Shown: positions 48,501 through 50,994, numbered from the stretch's first letter. The stretch: DNA of 64,000 bases from Fragum whitleyi (GCA_948146395.1 OX411543.1:65545474-65609473), one strand, 5' to 3'. Notes: generated by a model from the letters alone, not told the origin. Translations and numbers: made by a program.

Positions 48501-48751
48501 TAAAAACTTAAATACAGTGTGATTAGGTTTATTGTTTCATACCTCGAAAAAAAAAGCAATTACTGTCTTCATCTCCTAAATATTTTCAGATCACCAGAAA
48601 GGATCCTGTCCACTCCATTCCATTAAAGGATTTTGTCTTTCAACAATTACAGCAGTGCCACAATTTACATGGAGACACCGTCTTTGACAAACTTACAAAA
48701 CAAATTGACCCAGAAGTGTTCAACCAGCTTCAACAGTTTACAAAGACTTGA
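6461..48751 (+). CDS. IPO11: Importin-11 (RanGTP-regulated nuclear import receptor), complete, 25 coding exons
   Basis: Karyopherin-beta family import receptor. Known relatives shuttle between cytoplasm and nucleus, load cargo (in mammals ubiquitin-charged UBE2E3/UbcM2 and ribosomal protein L12) and release it on RanGTP binding. Exons joined by me: 6461-6598, 7546-7646, 9741-9813, 17345-17548, 18948-19077, 20679-20786, 21273-21343, 22915-23008, 23761-23853, 26489-26641, 31242-31282, 31542-31680, 34111-34216, 35289-35452, 36456-36496, 37680-37745, 38304-38468, 40846-41038, 42730-42809, 43327-43503, 44567-44680, 45585-45706, 45989-46090, 47751-47826, 48590-48751. They total 2913 nt, 970 residues, with no frame conflict; vertebrate proteins have about 975. 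The importin-beta N-terminal domain lies at roughly residues 28-105 (VRWMAVMYIKNGVDRYWRR, NFNEPSPQ), followed by HEAT-type helical repeats to the C terminus. Identity rests on collinear similarity along the whole length to importin-11 as I remember it. Only one canonical intron exception, AT-AC after exon 14. Confidence 0.96.
6620..6894. mobile_element. Foldback MITE in IPO11 intron 1
   Basis: A ~275 bp palindromic element. AATTACAAAAGGCCAACTTA at its left end pairs with TAAGTTGTCCCTTTGTAATT at its right end. The arms continue through CACCCGAACGGGGCCC and AAGAAACCAGCTCTATGTTC for about 100 bp. It begins only 21 bp after the exon 1 donor. Confidence 0.8.
7546..7646 (+). CDS. IPO11: IPO11 exon 2 (residues 47-79)
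   Basis: Acceptor gatttcag, donor CCAAA|gtgagt; 101 nt, leaves phase 2. Encodes the core of the importin-beta N-terminal domain (DINVRWMAVMYIKNGVDRYW), the segment most similar to other importins. Confidence 0.95.
7847..8849 (+). mobile_element. HINE-like element, AGCTCACCTGAG family
   Basis: Starts TTAGCTCACCTGAGCACAAAG after a T run. The core has about six ~145 bp units containing GAAAATGGGAAGGAT and AAAAGGGGCCTTAATGAC. It ends with TCAGGTGAGC, the hairpin GGGCCCTCAGGGTCC and TCTTG|T. Intronic, intact at both ends. Confidence 0.78.
8850..9445. other. IPO11: Intron 2 sequence, nothing recognised
   Basis: AT-rich intronic sequence with no repeat family or open frame that I can support. Confidence 0.5.
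9446..9513. mobile_element. Small hairpin MITE, TAACTGCCTATA family
   Basis: GGTCAGTGTGAAATAG...AACTGCCTATA on the left is mirrored by CACTGTTTCAAACTGAACC on the right. A better-preserved relative lies at 46801-46876 and a related hairpin at 25813-25879. Confidence 0.55.
9530..9690. repeat. Diverged copy of a dispersed repeat (CTACTTGTNCAGGAT)
   Basis: Shares CTACTTGTTCAGGATAAAAA and GAACTTG with 34680-35090, where the same words occur twice in a longer copy. Family unknown. Confidence 0.4.
9741..9813 (+). CDS. IPO11: IPO11 exon 3 (residues 80-104)
   Basis: Acceptor tttttcag, donor CCACAG|gtaaca; 73 nt restores phase 0. Encodes AMREDEKEVIRQRL then NFNEPSPQ, the end of the importin-beta N-terminal domain. 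Confidence 0.94.
10070..14186. mobile_element. 4.1 kb TIR DNA transposon, non-autonomous
   Basis: Ends TAGTCCAGCAGC...GCTGCCAGACTA, with arms similar for ~170 bp (CCTTGCAATACCGTCTATAG against CCTTGCAATAGCGTCTATAG, then GGTTGATGCCACCTTGGC). It is flanked by GCA on both sides (10067-10069, 14187-14189), a likely 3-bp target duplication. The interior has repeated TTGGCAGCCAT words and a 104-codon frame at 11086-11400 with one hydrophobic helix and no recognisable family. No transposase seen. Confidence 0.75.
12463..12644. mobile_element. MITE, TACAGTCAAACCTGT family (diverged copy)
   Basis: The left end TACAAACGAACCTGTGTTAG and the right end AATACAGGTTTGACTGTA are inverted. The interior repeats CTGTATTAAGCAAGC. 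The better copy is at 41808-41989. It is nested inside the 4.1 kb TIR element. Confidence 0.65.
14727..16598 (+). mobile_element. HINE-like element, AGCTCCACTGG family, nested
   Basis: Starts TTAGCTCCACTGGGCGAAAG with a CATCCGTCCGTCCG head. The core has ~155-160 bp units (GGGCGGAGGTCATTTCTCTA, TGATCCT..ATCAGTCTA). Near the end are CCTGTGGAGCGA (inverse of the 5' end), the hairpin GGCGCTCAAGCGCTCAAGCGCC and TCTAG|T. It interrupts a tandem unit of the host element between T residues. Confidence 0.78.
16934..17344. repeat. IPO11: Intron 3 end with a small hairpin
   Basis: Unremarkable AT-rich intron sequence. An inverted repeat at 17098-17142 (AATATTGTGAAAA pairing with TTTTCACAATATT) is the only structure noted. 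Confidence 0.45.
17345..17548 (+). CDS. IPO11: IPO11 exon 4 (residues 105-172)
   Basis: Acceptor gtctacag, donor GAAGAG|gtaaga; 204 nt, phase 0 both ends. Contains AVLIAKIARLDCPRNWP and KTLASKRLSSDRKLF, near-identical to vertebrate importin-11. It follows a 7.5 kb intron filled by nested transposons. Confidence 0.96.
17635..17760 (-). mobile_element. SINE body fragment
   Basis: TCACACCAGTACAACCACAA resembles the body of the SINEs at 55418-55690 and 46215-46500. The tRNA-like head is missing or unrecognisable. Confidence 0.4.
17925..18195 (+). mobile_element. tRNA-derived SINE
   Basis: The head has an A-box-like TAGCCAGGTGG (17930-17940) and a B-box-like GATTCAAGCCC (from 17971). A ~180 bp body follows (CCCAGCTGTAAATAGGGTA, ATGGAAATAAGAGTCTC) with an A-rich end. 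The same body is found at 49346-49560 and 27590-27825. Confidence 0.7.
18625..18856 (+). mobile_element. Truncated HINE-like fragment ending in a poly-C tract
   Basis: CCCCCACCTATAAAACAGAGG, GGATATACTGG and GGTCACATAGATCAAAGGTT resemble the 5' and middle parts of the element at 5134-6036. It stops in a C run at about 18840-18856 followed by an A run, without a recognisable 3' end. Confidence 0.5.
18948..19077 (+). CDS. IPO11: IPO11 exon 5 (residues 173-215)
   Basis: Acceptor gtttcag, donor TTGAGAA|gtaagt; 130 nt, leaves phase 1. Encodes a less conserved helical segment (LWMDYLAEFLRLAS, AILSLR) aligning with the vertebrate LLSLKVLRKL region. Confidence 0.92.
19364..20538 (+). mobile_element. 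HINE-like element, AGCTCGACTATTC family
   Basis: The 5' end AGCTCGACTATTC folds on GAATAGGGGGGC. About six core units of 167-187 bp start TTGGTTAAGTTTTTACGTGC at ~19442, 19609, 19781, 19968, 20135 and 20311. The 3' end has GGAATAGTCGAGCT at 20503-20516, the hairpin GCTGTCCTCCGACAGC and TCTTG|T. Confidence 0.8.
20679..20786 (+). CDS. IPO11: IPO11 exon 6 (residues 216-251)
   Basis: Acceptor ttttacag, donor AATGTA|gtgagt; 108 nt, phase 1 to phase 1. Encodes LRRLVTFGFRDPAENQEA, continuing the LRKLTVNGF segment of relatives. Confidence 0.92.
20951..21184. mobile_element. Foldback MITE, GAGCCTGTGTG family
   Basis: The left arm GAGCCTGTGTGTGACATTTC and the right arm GAAATCTCACACACAG are inverted. 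The centre contains GGTCAGACTGTGCGGATGCA. A second copy is at 38602-38840. It lies between exons 6 and 7. Confidence 0.65.
21273..21343 (+). CDS. IPO11: IPO11 exon 7 (residues 252-275)
   Basis: Acceptor tgttacag, donor AAAGTG|gtaagt; 71 nt restores phase 0. Encodes KCEKMINILTKV, matching the LEKTIILFTKV helix of relatives. Confidence 0.92.
21352..21545 (+). mobile_element. Degraded repeat related to the AGCTCAGCTG group
   Basis: Shares a phrase pattern (TATCTCTGGTATTACTAAAG, GGCATCCACTAGAAACTTTG) with 31700-32003 and 41095-41367. The ends are lost. Confidence 0.4.
21668..22245 (+). mobile_element. HINE-like element, TATCCCCCGCC family, 3' truncated
   Basis: Opens TATCCCCCGCCGTTCTTCGG with its inverse CAAGGGGATA and a CATTCCGTCATTCCG head. 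Three ~155 bp units follow (GTCCGGAGCATATCTCCTAA, GAAGTGCAGTGCACA). No closing GGCGGGGGATA or terminal hairpin is seen. Related arrays lie at 33600-34080 and 61155-61600. Confidence 0.65.
22665..22908 (+). mobile_element. Short repeat ending ACATATGCATCTTG|T
   Basis: TGTCTGTCTGCTTG-type head, middle with repeated AAGGTCATG, end GCATCTTG|T. Similar ends occur near 35874, 36880, 39285 and 47901, suggesting one small dispersed family. Confidence 0.4.
22915..23008 (+). CDS. IPO11: IPO11 exon 8 (residues 276-306)
   Basis: Acceptor attttcag, donor CAACATG|gtgagt; 94 nt, leaves phase 1. Encodes LLDSLEQHPVCFMQFINRTL, collinear with LLDFLDQHPFSFTPLIQRSL in vertebrates. Confidence 0.95.
23356..23640 (+). 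mobile_element. Foldback MITE, TGATTAGGTTTTTAGTTTC family
   Basis: Contains ATTCCACCAATTTTGTGC at one end, then TATTTGTTGATT...GAGGTATGAAACC and its inverse GTTTCATACCTC. Related copies are at 35925-36165 (opposite orientation) and 48286-48548, all in IPO11 introns. Confidence 0.6.
23761..23853 (+). CDS. IPO11: IPO11 exon 9 (residues 307-337)
   Basis: Acceptor ctttgcag, donor GAAGGG|gtaagt; 93 nt, phase 1 to phase 1. Encodes LLFERFTVNCFNLMKDILL, aligning with the vertebrate FERFIVQCMNLIK helix. Confidence 0.94.
24590..26326 (+). mobile_element. HINE-like element with core repeats, interrupted by a MITE
   Basis: A TGTCTGTCTGTCC head at ~24605 is followed by five ~125-150 bp units (AACCACTGGGCCAATCAAGC, AACAGAAAGGCTGAAAATTG). 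The 3' end has CTCAGATGAGC, the hairpin AGGATCATTATGGTCCT and CTTG|T at 26326. A 606 bp MITE sits between core and 3' end. The 5' end is not recognisable. Confidence 0.6.
25501..26106. mobile_element. MITE with TACTGTAAACGG termini, itself carrying a hairpin
   Basis: The left end TACTGTAAACGG and the right end CCGTTTACAGTA are inverted, with TIR-adjacent GGCGGTG and CACCGCCAAAATTA words. A 67-bp hairpin at 25813-25879 (GCAATACAATTGTAAGTGCC against its inverse) sits in the middle and may be a separate insertion. Confidence 0.7.
26489..26641 (+). CDS. IPO11: IPO11 exon 10 (residues 338-388)
   Basis: Acceptor tcttacag, donor GAATTCT|gtaaga; 153 nt, phase 1 to phase 1. Contains FFTFPTLSEVCHRLVSQYFL and a WDIDPEEF segment, highly conserved in the family. 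Confidence 0.96.
26672..27293 (+). mobile_element. HINE-like element, AGCTTGACTATTC family
   Basis: The 5' end AGCTTGACTATTCG has the same layout as the copy at 19364 but T for C at one position. The 3' end GGAATAGTCAAGCTTCG carries the matching A for G. About three core units, then the hairpin GCTGTCCTGGGACAGC and TCTTG|T. It starts 30 bp after exon 10. Confidence 0.8.
27311..27532 (+). mobile_element. Short HINE-like repeat, GTTGTC family
   Basis: Starts near CCGTTGTCACAATG and contains TTCAAGGTCAAA twice. It ends with the hairpin TTGTCCTGTGACAA, then CCACCTAG|T. A sibling 3' end is at 45405-45427. Confidence 0.5.
27590..27825 (+). mobile_element. tRNA-SINE body, degraded
   Basis: GGGGCCATGACGGAAATAAT and AGATCTGGTACAACTTG match the bodies at 17925 and 49346; the tRNA-like head is degraded. 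Confidence 0.5.
28453..30875. mobile_element. CACTA-type DNA transposon with word-saturated interior, non-autonomous
   Basis: Termini CACTACTGCAA and TTGCAGTAGTG, flanked on both sides by ATT (28450-28452, 30876-30878), a 3-bp target duplication as in CACTA/EnSpm elements. The 2.4 kb interior is built from short words in both orientations (TAATGGCCAT, GGGCATGAAT, CCATTAA, TTCATGG), like the transposase-binding subterminal repeats of CACTA elements but across the whole length. No open frame of 60 codons or more. Confidence 0.78.
31242..31282 (+). CDS. IPO11: IPO11 exon 11 (41 nt, residues 389-402)
   Basis: Acceptor atttacag, donor TTAAGG|gtaagt; 41 nt restores phase 0. Encodes QEEVGDTYKYSLR, matching the vertebrate GGDSWKYSLR segment. 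Too short for gene finders to see without the homologue. Confidence 0.93.
31542..31680 (+). CDS. IPO11: IPO11 exon 12 (residues 403-448)
   Basis: Acceptor tttttcag, donor GATGCAG|gtactt; 139 nt, leaves phase 1. Encodes PCTETLFLSLFKEY through ILRKDA, collinear with the PCTEVLFIDIFHEY...LIKDAV segment of relatives. The gtactt donor is weaker than the other donors. Confidence 0.94.
31700..32003 (+). mobile_element. Repeat of the AGCTCAGCTG group, diverged
   Basis: CACCTGTTTTCAGAGGAAAT...TATCCAGCACTCAACAGC and GTGGTGCTATTG|T align with 41095-41367. It begins about 20 bp after the exon 12 donor. Confidence 0.5.
32057..33290 (+). mobile_element. HINE-like element, TATACCCCCGC family
   Basis: The 5' hairpin TATACCCCCGCAAAACGAAT folds with TTTTCGGGGGTATA, followed by a TCCGTCCGTCCG head. 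The core has about six ~175 bp units (AATTTTGTGTCGCAAACTCC, CACATGTTGAAGTTTTGC). The 3' end has GCGGGGGTATT, the hairpin GTCACATTCAGTGAC (33267-33281) and AAGCTCTAG|T. Long open frames here come from the array. Confidence 0.82.
33600..34080 (+). repeat. Core-repeat fragment of the TATCCCCCGCC element family
   Basis: Two to three diverged units (GTCCAGAGCATATCTCAAAA, GAGAAGTGCAGAGCCCAAGA) related to 21668-22245. Neither terminus was found. Lies just upstream of exon 13. Confidence 0.5.
34111..34216 (+). CDS. IPO11: IPO11 exon 13 (residues 449-483)
   Basis: Acceptor tctttcag, donor CATTAA|gtaagt; 106 nt, leaves phase 2. Encodes YNAVGLAAFDLFDEIDFDQW, one of the strongest matches to vertebrate importin-11. 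Confidence 0.96.
34380..34447. repeat. Short tandem duplication, ~35 bp unit
   Basis: AATAATCTTTTGTCTTTAGA followed by GTAAGAG appears twice back to back. Confidence 0.7.
34680..35090. repeat. Dispersed repeat with CTTGTCCNNGGACAAGTA words
   Basis: CTTGTCCATGGACAAGTAAA, CTACTTGTCCAGGATC and CTTGTCCAAGGACAAGTAG occur in one stretch; the family is shared with 9530-9690. Unknown class. Confidence 0.4.
35170..35272. mobile_element. Near-perfect hairpin element 16 bp before exon 14
   Basis: GAATAGACC...AGTGAGTGATCAAAGGTCA on the left pairs with TGACCTTTGATCACTCACT...GGATCTATTC on the right, with a short loop around CTACAGTTATAG. Exon 14 starts at 35289, so the hairpin abuts its polypyrimidine tract. 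Confidence 0.75.
35289..35452 (+). CDS. IPO11: IPO11 exon 14 (residues 484-538)
   Basis: Acceptor catttcag; 164 nt, leaves phase 1. Encodes RRRVIWLLGQWVGVK, LRPMLYEA and DLVVRLESANTLKL. There is no GT at the 3' edge: the exon ends TTAG followed by ATATCCTTT, a U12-type donor. Reading through it gives Asp-Ile-Leu and a TAG stop at 35461. Confidence 0.95.
35925..36165 (-). mobile_element. Foldback MITE, TGATTAGGTTTTTAGTTTC family
   Basis: Inverted arms ATATGAAACTAAAATCCTAA and TTAGGTTCTTAGTTTCATA around a short centre. The flank CCAATCAGAATGCACGGAAA is the reverse of the flanks at 23356 and 48286. Inside the U12 intron. Confidence 0.6.
36265..36429 (+). mobile_element. Minimal HINE-like element, TATGCCCCCGA family (165 bp)
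   Basis: The 5' hairpin TATGCCCCCGATAGGGAGGC, a TCCGTCCGTCTG head, no tandem core, TCGGGGGCAT (inverse of the 5' end), the hairpin TGTCATCTTACAGTGACA and GCTCTTG|T. It ends 8 bp before the U12 branch-site match and 26 bp before exon 15. Confidence 0.78.
36456..36496 (+). CDS. IPO11: IPO11 exon 15 (41 nt, residues 539-552)
   Basis: Follows the AT-AC intron; starts CTGTAGATG, donor TTACCG|gtaagt; 41 nt restores phase 0. Encodes VDDFEFKVEQFLP. It sits between two HINE-like insertions ending 26 bp upstream and starting about 30 bp downstream. Confidence 0.93.
36526..37225 (+). mobile_element. HINE-like element related to the TATACCCCCC family, diverged
   Basis: GGGGGGTATAATGGTTT with a TGTCTGTCTG head, GGTCACTAAGGTCAAAGG, then GGGAGTATTAGTCCAATTTG and a GTCC...GGAC hairpin before ATTCTATTTG. 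Starts about 30 bp after the exon 15 donor. Confidence 0.55.
37680..37745 (+). CDS. IPO11: IPO11 exon 16 (residues 553-574)
   Basis: Acceptor ccttttcag, donor ACAAAG|gtaagt; 66 nt, phase 0. Encodes YLEASFSLLFQLLKEVQQCD, matching the YLETMFTLLFQLLQQVTECD helix of relatives. Confidence 0.95.
37746..38303. other. IPO11: Intron 16, nothing recognised
   Basis: AT-rich sequence without a visible repeat family or open frame of note. Confidence 0.5.
38304..38468 (+). CDS. IPO11: IPO11 exon 17 (residues 575-629)
   Basis: Acceptor cttttacag, donor GTACAG|gtgggt; 165 nt, phase 0. Encodes MQILHVISFVIERVGAQIRP and DHNMLRCAILTTLIHLVQ, among the most conserved stretches of the protein. Confidence 0.97.
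38602..38840. mobile_element. Foldback MITE, GAGCCTGTGTG family
   Basis: The left end TGAGCCTGTGTGTTACATTT and the right end AACTGTTACACACAGGCTCA are inverted; the centre has CAGTCTGTGTATCCACACAG. Sibling of 20951-21184. Confidence 0.7.
39385..39628. mobile_element. MITE with GGGGCCTGTTTTACTAAA termini
   Basis: GGGGCCTGTTTTACTAAA on the left and TTTTAGTAAAACGGGCCCC on the right are inverted. The interior has a second hairpin (TCATTGGAATTGTC against GATGATTCCAATGA). Confidence 0.75.
39687..40783 (-). mobile_element. pogo/Tigger-like Tc1-mariner remnant
   Basis: TIRs CAGTCAACTCTCGTTACAAC and its approximate inverse CAAACGGGAGTTGACTG, flanked by TA (39685-39686, 40784-40785). On the minus strand a frame starts near 40226 (MAEAPAKRRRTQLSLSKKH), reaches a stop, and after a frame shift continues as GRSTICDKLKQKF into the frame ending at 39813. 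This is the CENP-B-type helix-turn-helix pattern of pogo/Tigger transposases. The DDE catalytic domain is absent. Confidence 0.75.
40846..41038 (+). CDS. IPO11: IPO11 exon 18 (residues 630-693)
   Basis: Acceptor tttttcag, donor CTGTTAG|gtaggt; 193 nt, leaves phase 1. Encodes QPQHVYLMEDGLELWHVTL, matching QPPHVYLLEDGLELWLVTL of relatives. Confidence 0.96.
41095..41367 (+). mobile_element. Repeat of the AGCTCAGCTG group
   Basis: AAGCTCAGCTGTTTTCGGAG at the left end; ACTCAACTGCTGAACG then GGAGGTGCTCTTG|T at the right. Same terminal CTCTTG|T as HINE-like elements but the subterminal pairing is weaker. Siblings at 31700 and 44700. Confidence 0.55.
41417..42244 (+). mobile_element. HINE-like element, AGCTCCACTTG family, with nested MITE
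   Basis: The 5' end AGCTCCACTTGACTAAG. Near the end CCAGTGGAGTGATAC (inverse), the hairpin GGCCCTCTTGGGCC and TCTTG|T. The core has short repeats of GAAACTTTTTTCTTAAAG and ATTCTCTTCTCTGAAAC. The MITE 41808-41989 is inserted in it. Confidence 0.68.
41808..41989. mobile_element. MITE, TACAGTCAAACCTGT family (good copy)
   Basis: TACAGTCAAACCTGTCTTAG on the left against CTTAAGACAGGTTTGACTGT on the right; internal TGTATTAAGCAAGC repeated. A diverged copy is at 12463-12644. Confidence 0.8.
42245..42729. other. IPO11: Intron 18 end, nothing recognised
   Basis: AT-rich intron sequence without supported features. Confidence 0.5.
42730..42809 (+). CDS. IPO11: IPO11 exon 19 (residues 694-720)
   Basis: Acceptor tctcttcag, donor ATGGAA|gtgagt; 80 nt restores phase 0. 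Encodes STENLRLCLKVIETYVYLGP, collinear with the SSENLRTCFKIINGYIFLSS helix. Confidence 0.94.
42810..43326. other. IPO11: Intron 19, nothing recognised
   Basis: AT-rich intron sequence without supported features. Confidence 0.5.
43327..43503 (+). CDS. IPO11: IPO11 exon 20 (residues 721-779)
   Basis: Acceptor attttcag, donor AAGGAT|gtatgt; 177 nt, phase 0. Encodes AYSEELVQSFKSLLTDLRTE through LPGFLQEILNKD, aligned along its length with relatives but less conserved. Confidence 0.93.
43504..44149. other. IPO11: Intron 20 first part, nothing recognised
   Basis: AT-rich intron sequence without a family match. The MITE at 44150 follows. Confidence 0.5.
44150..44470. mobile_element. Foldback MITE with GAATTGATAATTGTC arms
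   Basis: TATAATATGTACTTGGTATA...GAATTGATAATTGTC is mirrored by GACAATTATCAATTC...AAGTACATATTATA. The left flank GTGTGATAACATC...GATATCACAT is shared with 49905-50140, a partial copy lacking the right arm. Confidence 0.7.
44567..44680 (+). CDS. IPO11: IPO11 exon 21 (residues 780-817)
   Basis: Acceptor atctttag, donor ACACAG|gttagc; 114 nt, phase 0. Encodes HPVVMSLYLTLFGRVVLQNQ, matching YPVVMSTYLGVMGRVLLQNT of relatives. Confidence 0.95.
44700..44929 (+). mobile_element. Repeat of the AGCTCAGCTG group
   Basis: Begins TTGGCCCGGCTG and ends GCATTGGGCTCTTG|T. The middle (CATGTGTTCACCATCACAGC, CTATCAAGGACGATAACTCC) aligns with 31700 and 41095. Begins 20 bp after exon 21. Confidence 0.55.
45300..45427 (+). 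mobile_element. 3' part of a GTTGTC-family HINE-like repeat
   Basis: Ends with the hairpin GTTGTCATGCGACAAC (45405-45420), then CAGCTAG|T. Sibling of 27311-27532. The 5' limit is approximate. Confidence 0.5.
45585..45706 (+). CDS. IPO11: IPO11 exon 22 (residues 818-857)
   Basis: Acceptor ttttccag, donor TTCTAG|gtatgg; 122 nt, leaves phase 2. Encodes WIESIDLMTQPERRKLAALA, collinear with WVDRMDNITQPERRKLSALA of relatives. Confidence 0.96.
45989..46090 (+). CDS. IPO11: IPO11 exon 23 (residues 858-891)
   Basis: Acceptor catttcag, donor CTTGA|gtaggt; 102 nt, phase 2 to phase 2. Encodes VILEQFGQIVSVCVQVLHDV, aligning with the VIQDKFCGIINISVEGLHDV helix. Confidence 0.94.
46215..46500 (-). mobile_element. 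tRNA-derived SINE, degraded
   Basis: GGATTTAACTCAGCTTTCAA and AACCAGTACAACCA match the body of the SINE at 55418-55690. The reverse strand of ~46420-46495 has a decayed tRNA-like head. Confidence 0.5.
46801..46876. mobile_element. 76-bp hairpin MITE, TAACTGCCTATA family
   Basis: CGATGGCTCAGTGCAAAA and TTTTGCACTAAGCCATCG form the outer arms. TAACTGCCTATA and TATAGGCAGT form the inner arms. Confidence 0.75.
47152..47259. repeat. Two-copy direct repeat, ~55 bp unit
   Basis: AGAAATAGATCAACCAAG...GTGATCCAGCTGCTGCGATA is followed by AGAAATAGATCTACCTAG...GTGATCCAGCTGCTGTGATA, a slightly diverged tandem duplication. Confidence 0.75.
47555..47768 (+). repeat. IPO11: 49-bp tandem array that copies the exon 24 acceptor
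   Basis: Units begin TGCACTTGTGATATCTGA and end ATTATCTATTTCAG. Starts are at 47555 (diverged), 47604, 47653 and 47702, with the true exon 24 at 47751; each step is exactly 49 bp. Thus the polypyrimidine tract, the AG and the first ~18 exonic bases are repeated. Units 1-2 read GCTTAATGAC and units 3-4 GCTTATTGAC, so the array grew in steps. Confidence 0.93.
47751..47826 (+). CDS. IPO11: IPO11 exon 24 (residues 892-917), acidic linker
   Basis: Acceptor ctatttcag at 47748-47750, donor AGAAGT|gtatgt; 76 nt restores phase 0. Encodes an acidic then basic linker (GDQLGEDELETEHEKRKRS) like the DEEPPTEQDKRKK region of relatives. The acceptor and the first ~18 nt of the exon are copied four times upstream at 49-bp spacing. 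Only the last copy stays open, so 47751 is chosen. Confidence 0.92.
48286..48548 (+). mobile_element. Foldback MITE, TGATTAGGTTTTTAGTTTC family
   Basis: ATTCCACCATTGTCATGC at the left, then AGTATTTGTTGGTTTTATGG, GAGGTATGAAAC and the inverse GTTTCATACCTC. It ends about 42 bp before exon 25. Confidence 0.6.
48590..48751 (+). CDS. IPO11: IPO11 exon 25 (last coding exon, residues 918-970, stop)
   Basis: Acceptor tattttcag; 162 nt ending in TGA at 48749-48751. Encodes KDPVHSIPLKDFVFQQLQQC and a C terminus ending NQLQQFTKT, matching the family's KDPVHTVSLQQF... and QLQEFLQGF ends. Confidence 0.95.
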   Translation: MTRKDPVHSIPLKDFVFQQLQQCHNLHGDTVFDKLTKQIDPEVFNQLQQFTKT

Positions 48752-49345
48752 CGTTTTGTGTGTACCTTTCAATGGAATGGCGTTAATTTATTTACAGTCC
48801 TGAGTTCTATTCATGTATTAAGCTTCAAAAGTCAGATTGCTGCTGTTAATCAAAGAAAAAACAACAACATCCATATAATGGAATGACTGTTGACCTCTAT
48901 TTCAATAATTTTCACGGATAGGAAAATAGGTTGCAAGTGTAACCAGGGCTTTTGCTAGCCTTTTAAATGTGGGAGCCATTGACCCCTTGACTATAAAAGT
49001 CTAGGGGTCAAAACTGGTTCTGTAGGGGTCAAAAGAGCATAACATGAGGACTTATCAGTCTTTAAATTAATCTGTAGTATGAAGAAAACAATTGATCTAT
49101 ATAACCTTTTATATTGCATAGGTTGTACCACTTGAAATCCAGTGGGTCAAAATGACCCCCACAGGAAATTTTTGGGGGTCAATATGGGATTTTTGGGAGT
49201 CAAACCCTTGGTTTAAGGGTCAAATACAAGCCCTGTGTAATTACAAGGTCTTCCACCATTGATTTGTATTTGTTTCATGCCTGTGACCATATACTGTGCA
49301 GGTAAATGACATTTTCATATCTGATTGGTGCCTTGATGACAGTCA
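48752..49345 (+). other. IPO11: IPO11 3' UTR / 3' flank
   Basis: Sequence after the stop has no open frame of note. No AATAAA is visible in the first ~1 kb. Weak hexamer variants are TATAAA near 48990 and ATTAAA at 49870, so the cleavage site cannot be placed. A stretch around 48950-49220 repeats the word ggggtcaaa several times. Confidence 0.5.
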
Positions 49346-49560
49346 TTATGTTGGCCTAGTGGTTAGTGTGCTGGATTGATAATCTGATTGTTGTGGGTTC
49401 AAACCCTACTGGAGGTGGGCAGAAAACACTTAACAGATAGAGCCCCAGTCCACCCAGCTGTGAAAGTGGGTAACAGTAAAAGATAAGATCGGGAATGAGT
49501 TGGGGCCCTGATGGAAATAAGAGTCTCAAACATTTTATACAAAGTTCCCAGACGGTACTT
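49346..49560 (+). mobile_element. tRNA-derived SINE, best-preserved head
   Basis: A box TGGCCTAGTGG (from 49352) and B box GGTTCAAACCC (49396-49406). The body has CCCAGCTGTGAAAGTGGGTA and ATGGAAATAAGAGTCTC as in 17925-18195. Head and body order show + orientation. Confidence 0.75.
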
Positions 49561-49904
49561 TTGTGTGTGACAGATGACTCTGTCTGGAGAGAACCTGGTA
49601 AAATATATGATTATCTGCCAAAATGACAAAACACTTAAACCCCTTTTCTACTATAATAATTAGATGCATTGAACCTGTCAACCATTTCCCAACAAGCTGG
49701 ATTTTCGTGTACTGAAGGCAATGAAAAGGGAAAACATTTAGAAAAAAGAGAAATTATTTGTTATAAGCAATTTCTCTGCTTTTCTTAATGTTTTCTTCAA
49801 TATTTTGCAGTCTCTTCAATATCATCACACATTGAATCTACAGTGTTTAATCTTGGTAAGTCCGCTTAAATTAAAGTGACATAAATAGTTTTATCCTATA
49901 ACTA

Positions 49905-50140
49905 TACAAAAATCCGTGTGATAACATCCTGCATAATTTTTATGATATCACATTAATATTTTTAGAATGATGACATAATGTGGTTATTTTTAGATACTGA
50001 AATTTCTGATAGCATGGACGAAAATAAGTCATATTGAGGTTATAAGATTTAAATAAAACATACTTAGTGTATTGTATGAAAAAAAATATCTAACAAGGTT
50101 GGGGGAATTGATAATTGTGGATGCTCTGCAGTAGAGGCTA
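49905..50140. repeat. Partial copy of the 44150 MITE
   Basis: GTGTGATAACATCCTGCATA, ATGACATAATGTGGTTA and GAATTGATAATTGTGGATGC follow the order of 44150-44395. The right arm is missing. Confidence 0.65.
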
Positions 50141-50476
50141 ACAATATGTGCCGTTTTGGAAAACAAATACACAGGAAGGTAGAATGATCTATCTTAGATT
50201 CAGATTATCCGTCTAAAGTGAAGAGATTCTTCTTTAGTCAGACTATGCAGGCTGACTAGGGCTGGTCTAATTTGCCCTCCCAGATTGTTCCTTTCCATTT
50301 GATAGGTCACATATTTATTGGATTTAGCTTGTTCAAAGGCTTTCACCATGATTAAATTACAATCTTTAAGCAGTTAATGTTGTGTCAATTCTTCTTGTTT
50401 CCTTATTTAACCAAATTTGTTTTAATAGGCAGGCAGATATAAAGCTGAGCCTAGTAGTGTAGTATAAAGTTTTTTT

Positions 50477-50994
50477 TATCCCCCGCCAATGTAATTATGG
50501 GGGGGGGGGGGGGGGGGATATTGTTTTTGCCATGTCCATCCGTCTGTCCGTCGGACATTCGTTTCCGCGCTATTTCTTGAAAACAGCTTCCATACAATGA
50601 AGACATGCGCATATCGTCGGGGTTACCCGATTCGACCGTCTAATCTAGAGGTTCTGCCCCTGACTGTTTAAGCCATATACATATAGAGTGATGTTCGTTT
50701 CCGTGCTATTTCTTGAAAACTATAGACCGGATTTCAATGAAACTTGGCACACAGCTTCACTACAATGAGGACATGCGCATATTGTCGGGGTTACCCGGTT
50801 TGACCGTCGAATTTAGAGTTACTGCCCCAGACTGTTTAAGCCATATACATATAGAGTGATATTCGTTTCCGCGCTATTTCTTGAAAACTATAGGTTGATG
50901 TAGATAAAAGATAACCTGTACCTAAGTTTGATATTAACTCCATTGACAATGAAAATATGTTCGGCGGGGGATATCAATTCAACGAATTTGCTTG
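50477..50994 (+). mobile_element. HINE-like element, TATCCCCCGCC family
   Basis: The 5' end TATCCCCCGCCAATG faces a ~20-base G run (50499-50518). CCATCCGTCTGTCCGTCGG head, then ~150 bp units (TTCGTTTCCGCGCTATTTC). The 3' end has CGGCGGGGGATATC, the hairpin AATTCAACGAATT and TGCTTG|T. Confidence 0.75.

Noticed and set aside
49811..49855. Exon-like segment with attttgcag acceptor and CTTG|gtaagt donor downstream of the IPO11 stop
   Set aside because: 45 open bases with good splice sites but no homology and no partner exons; could be a 3' UTR exon, but nothing supports it.
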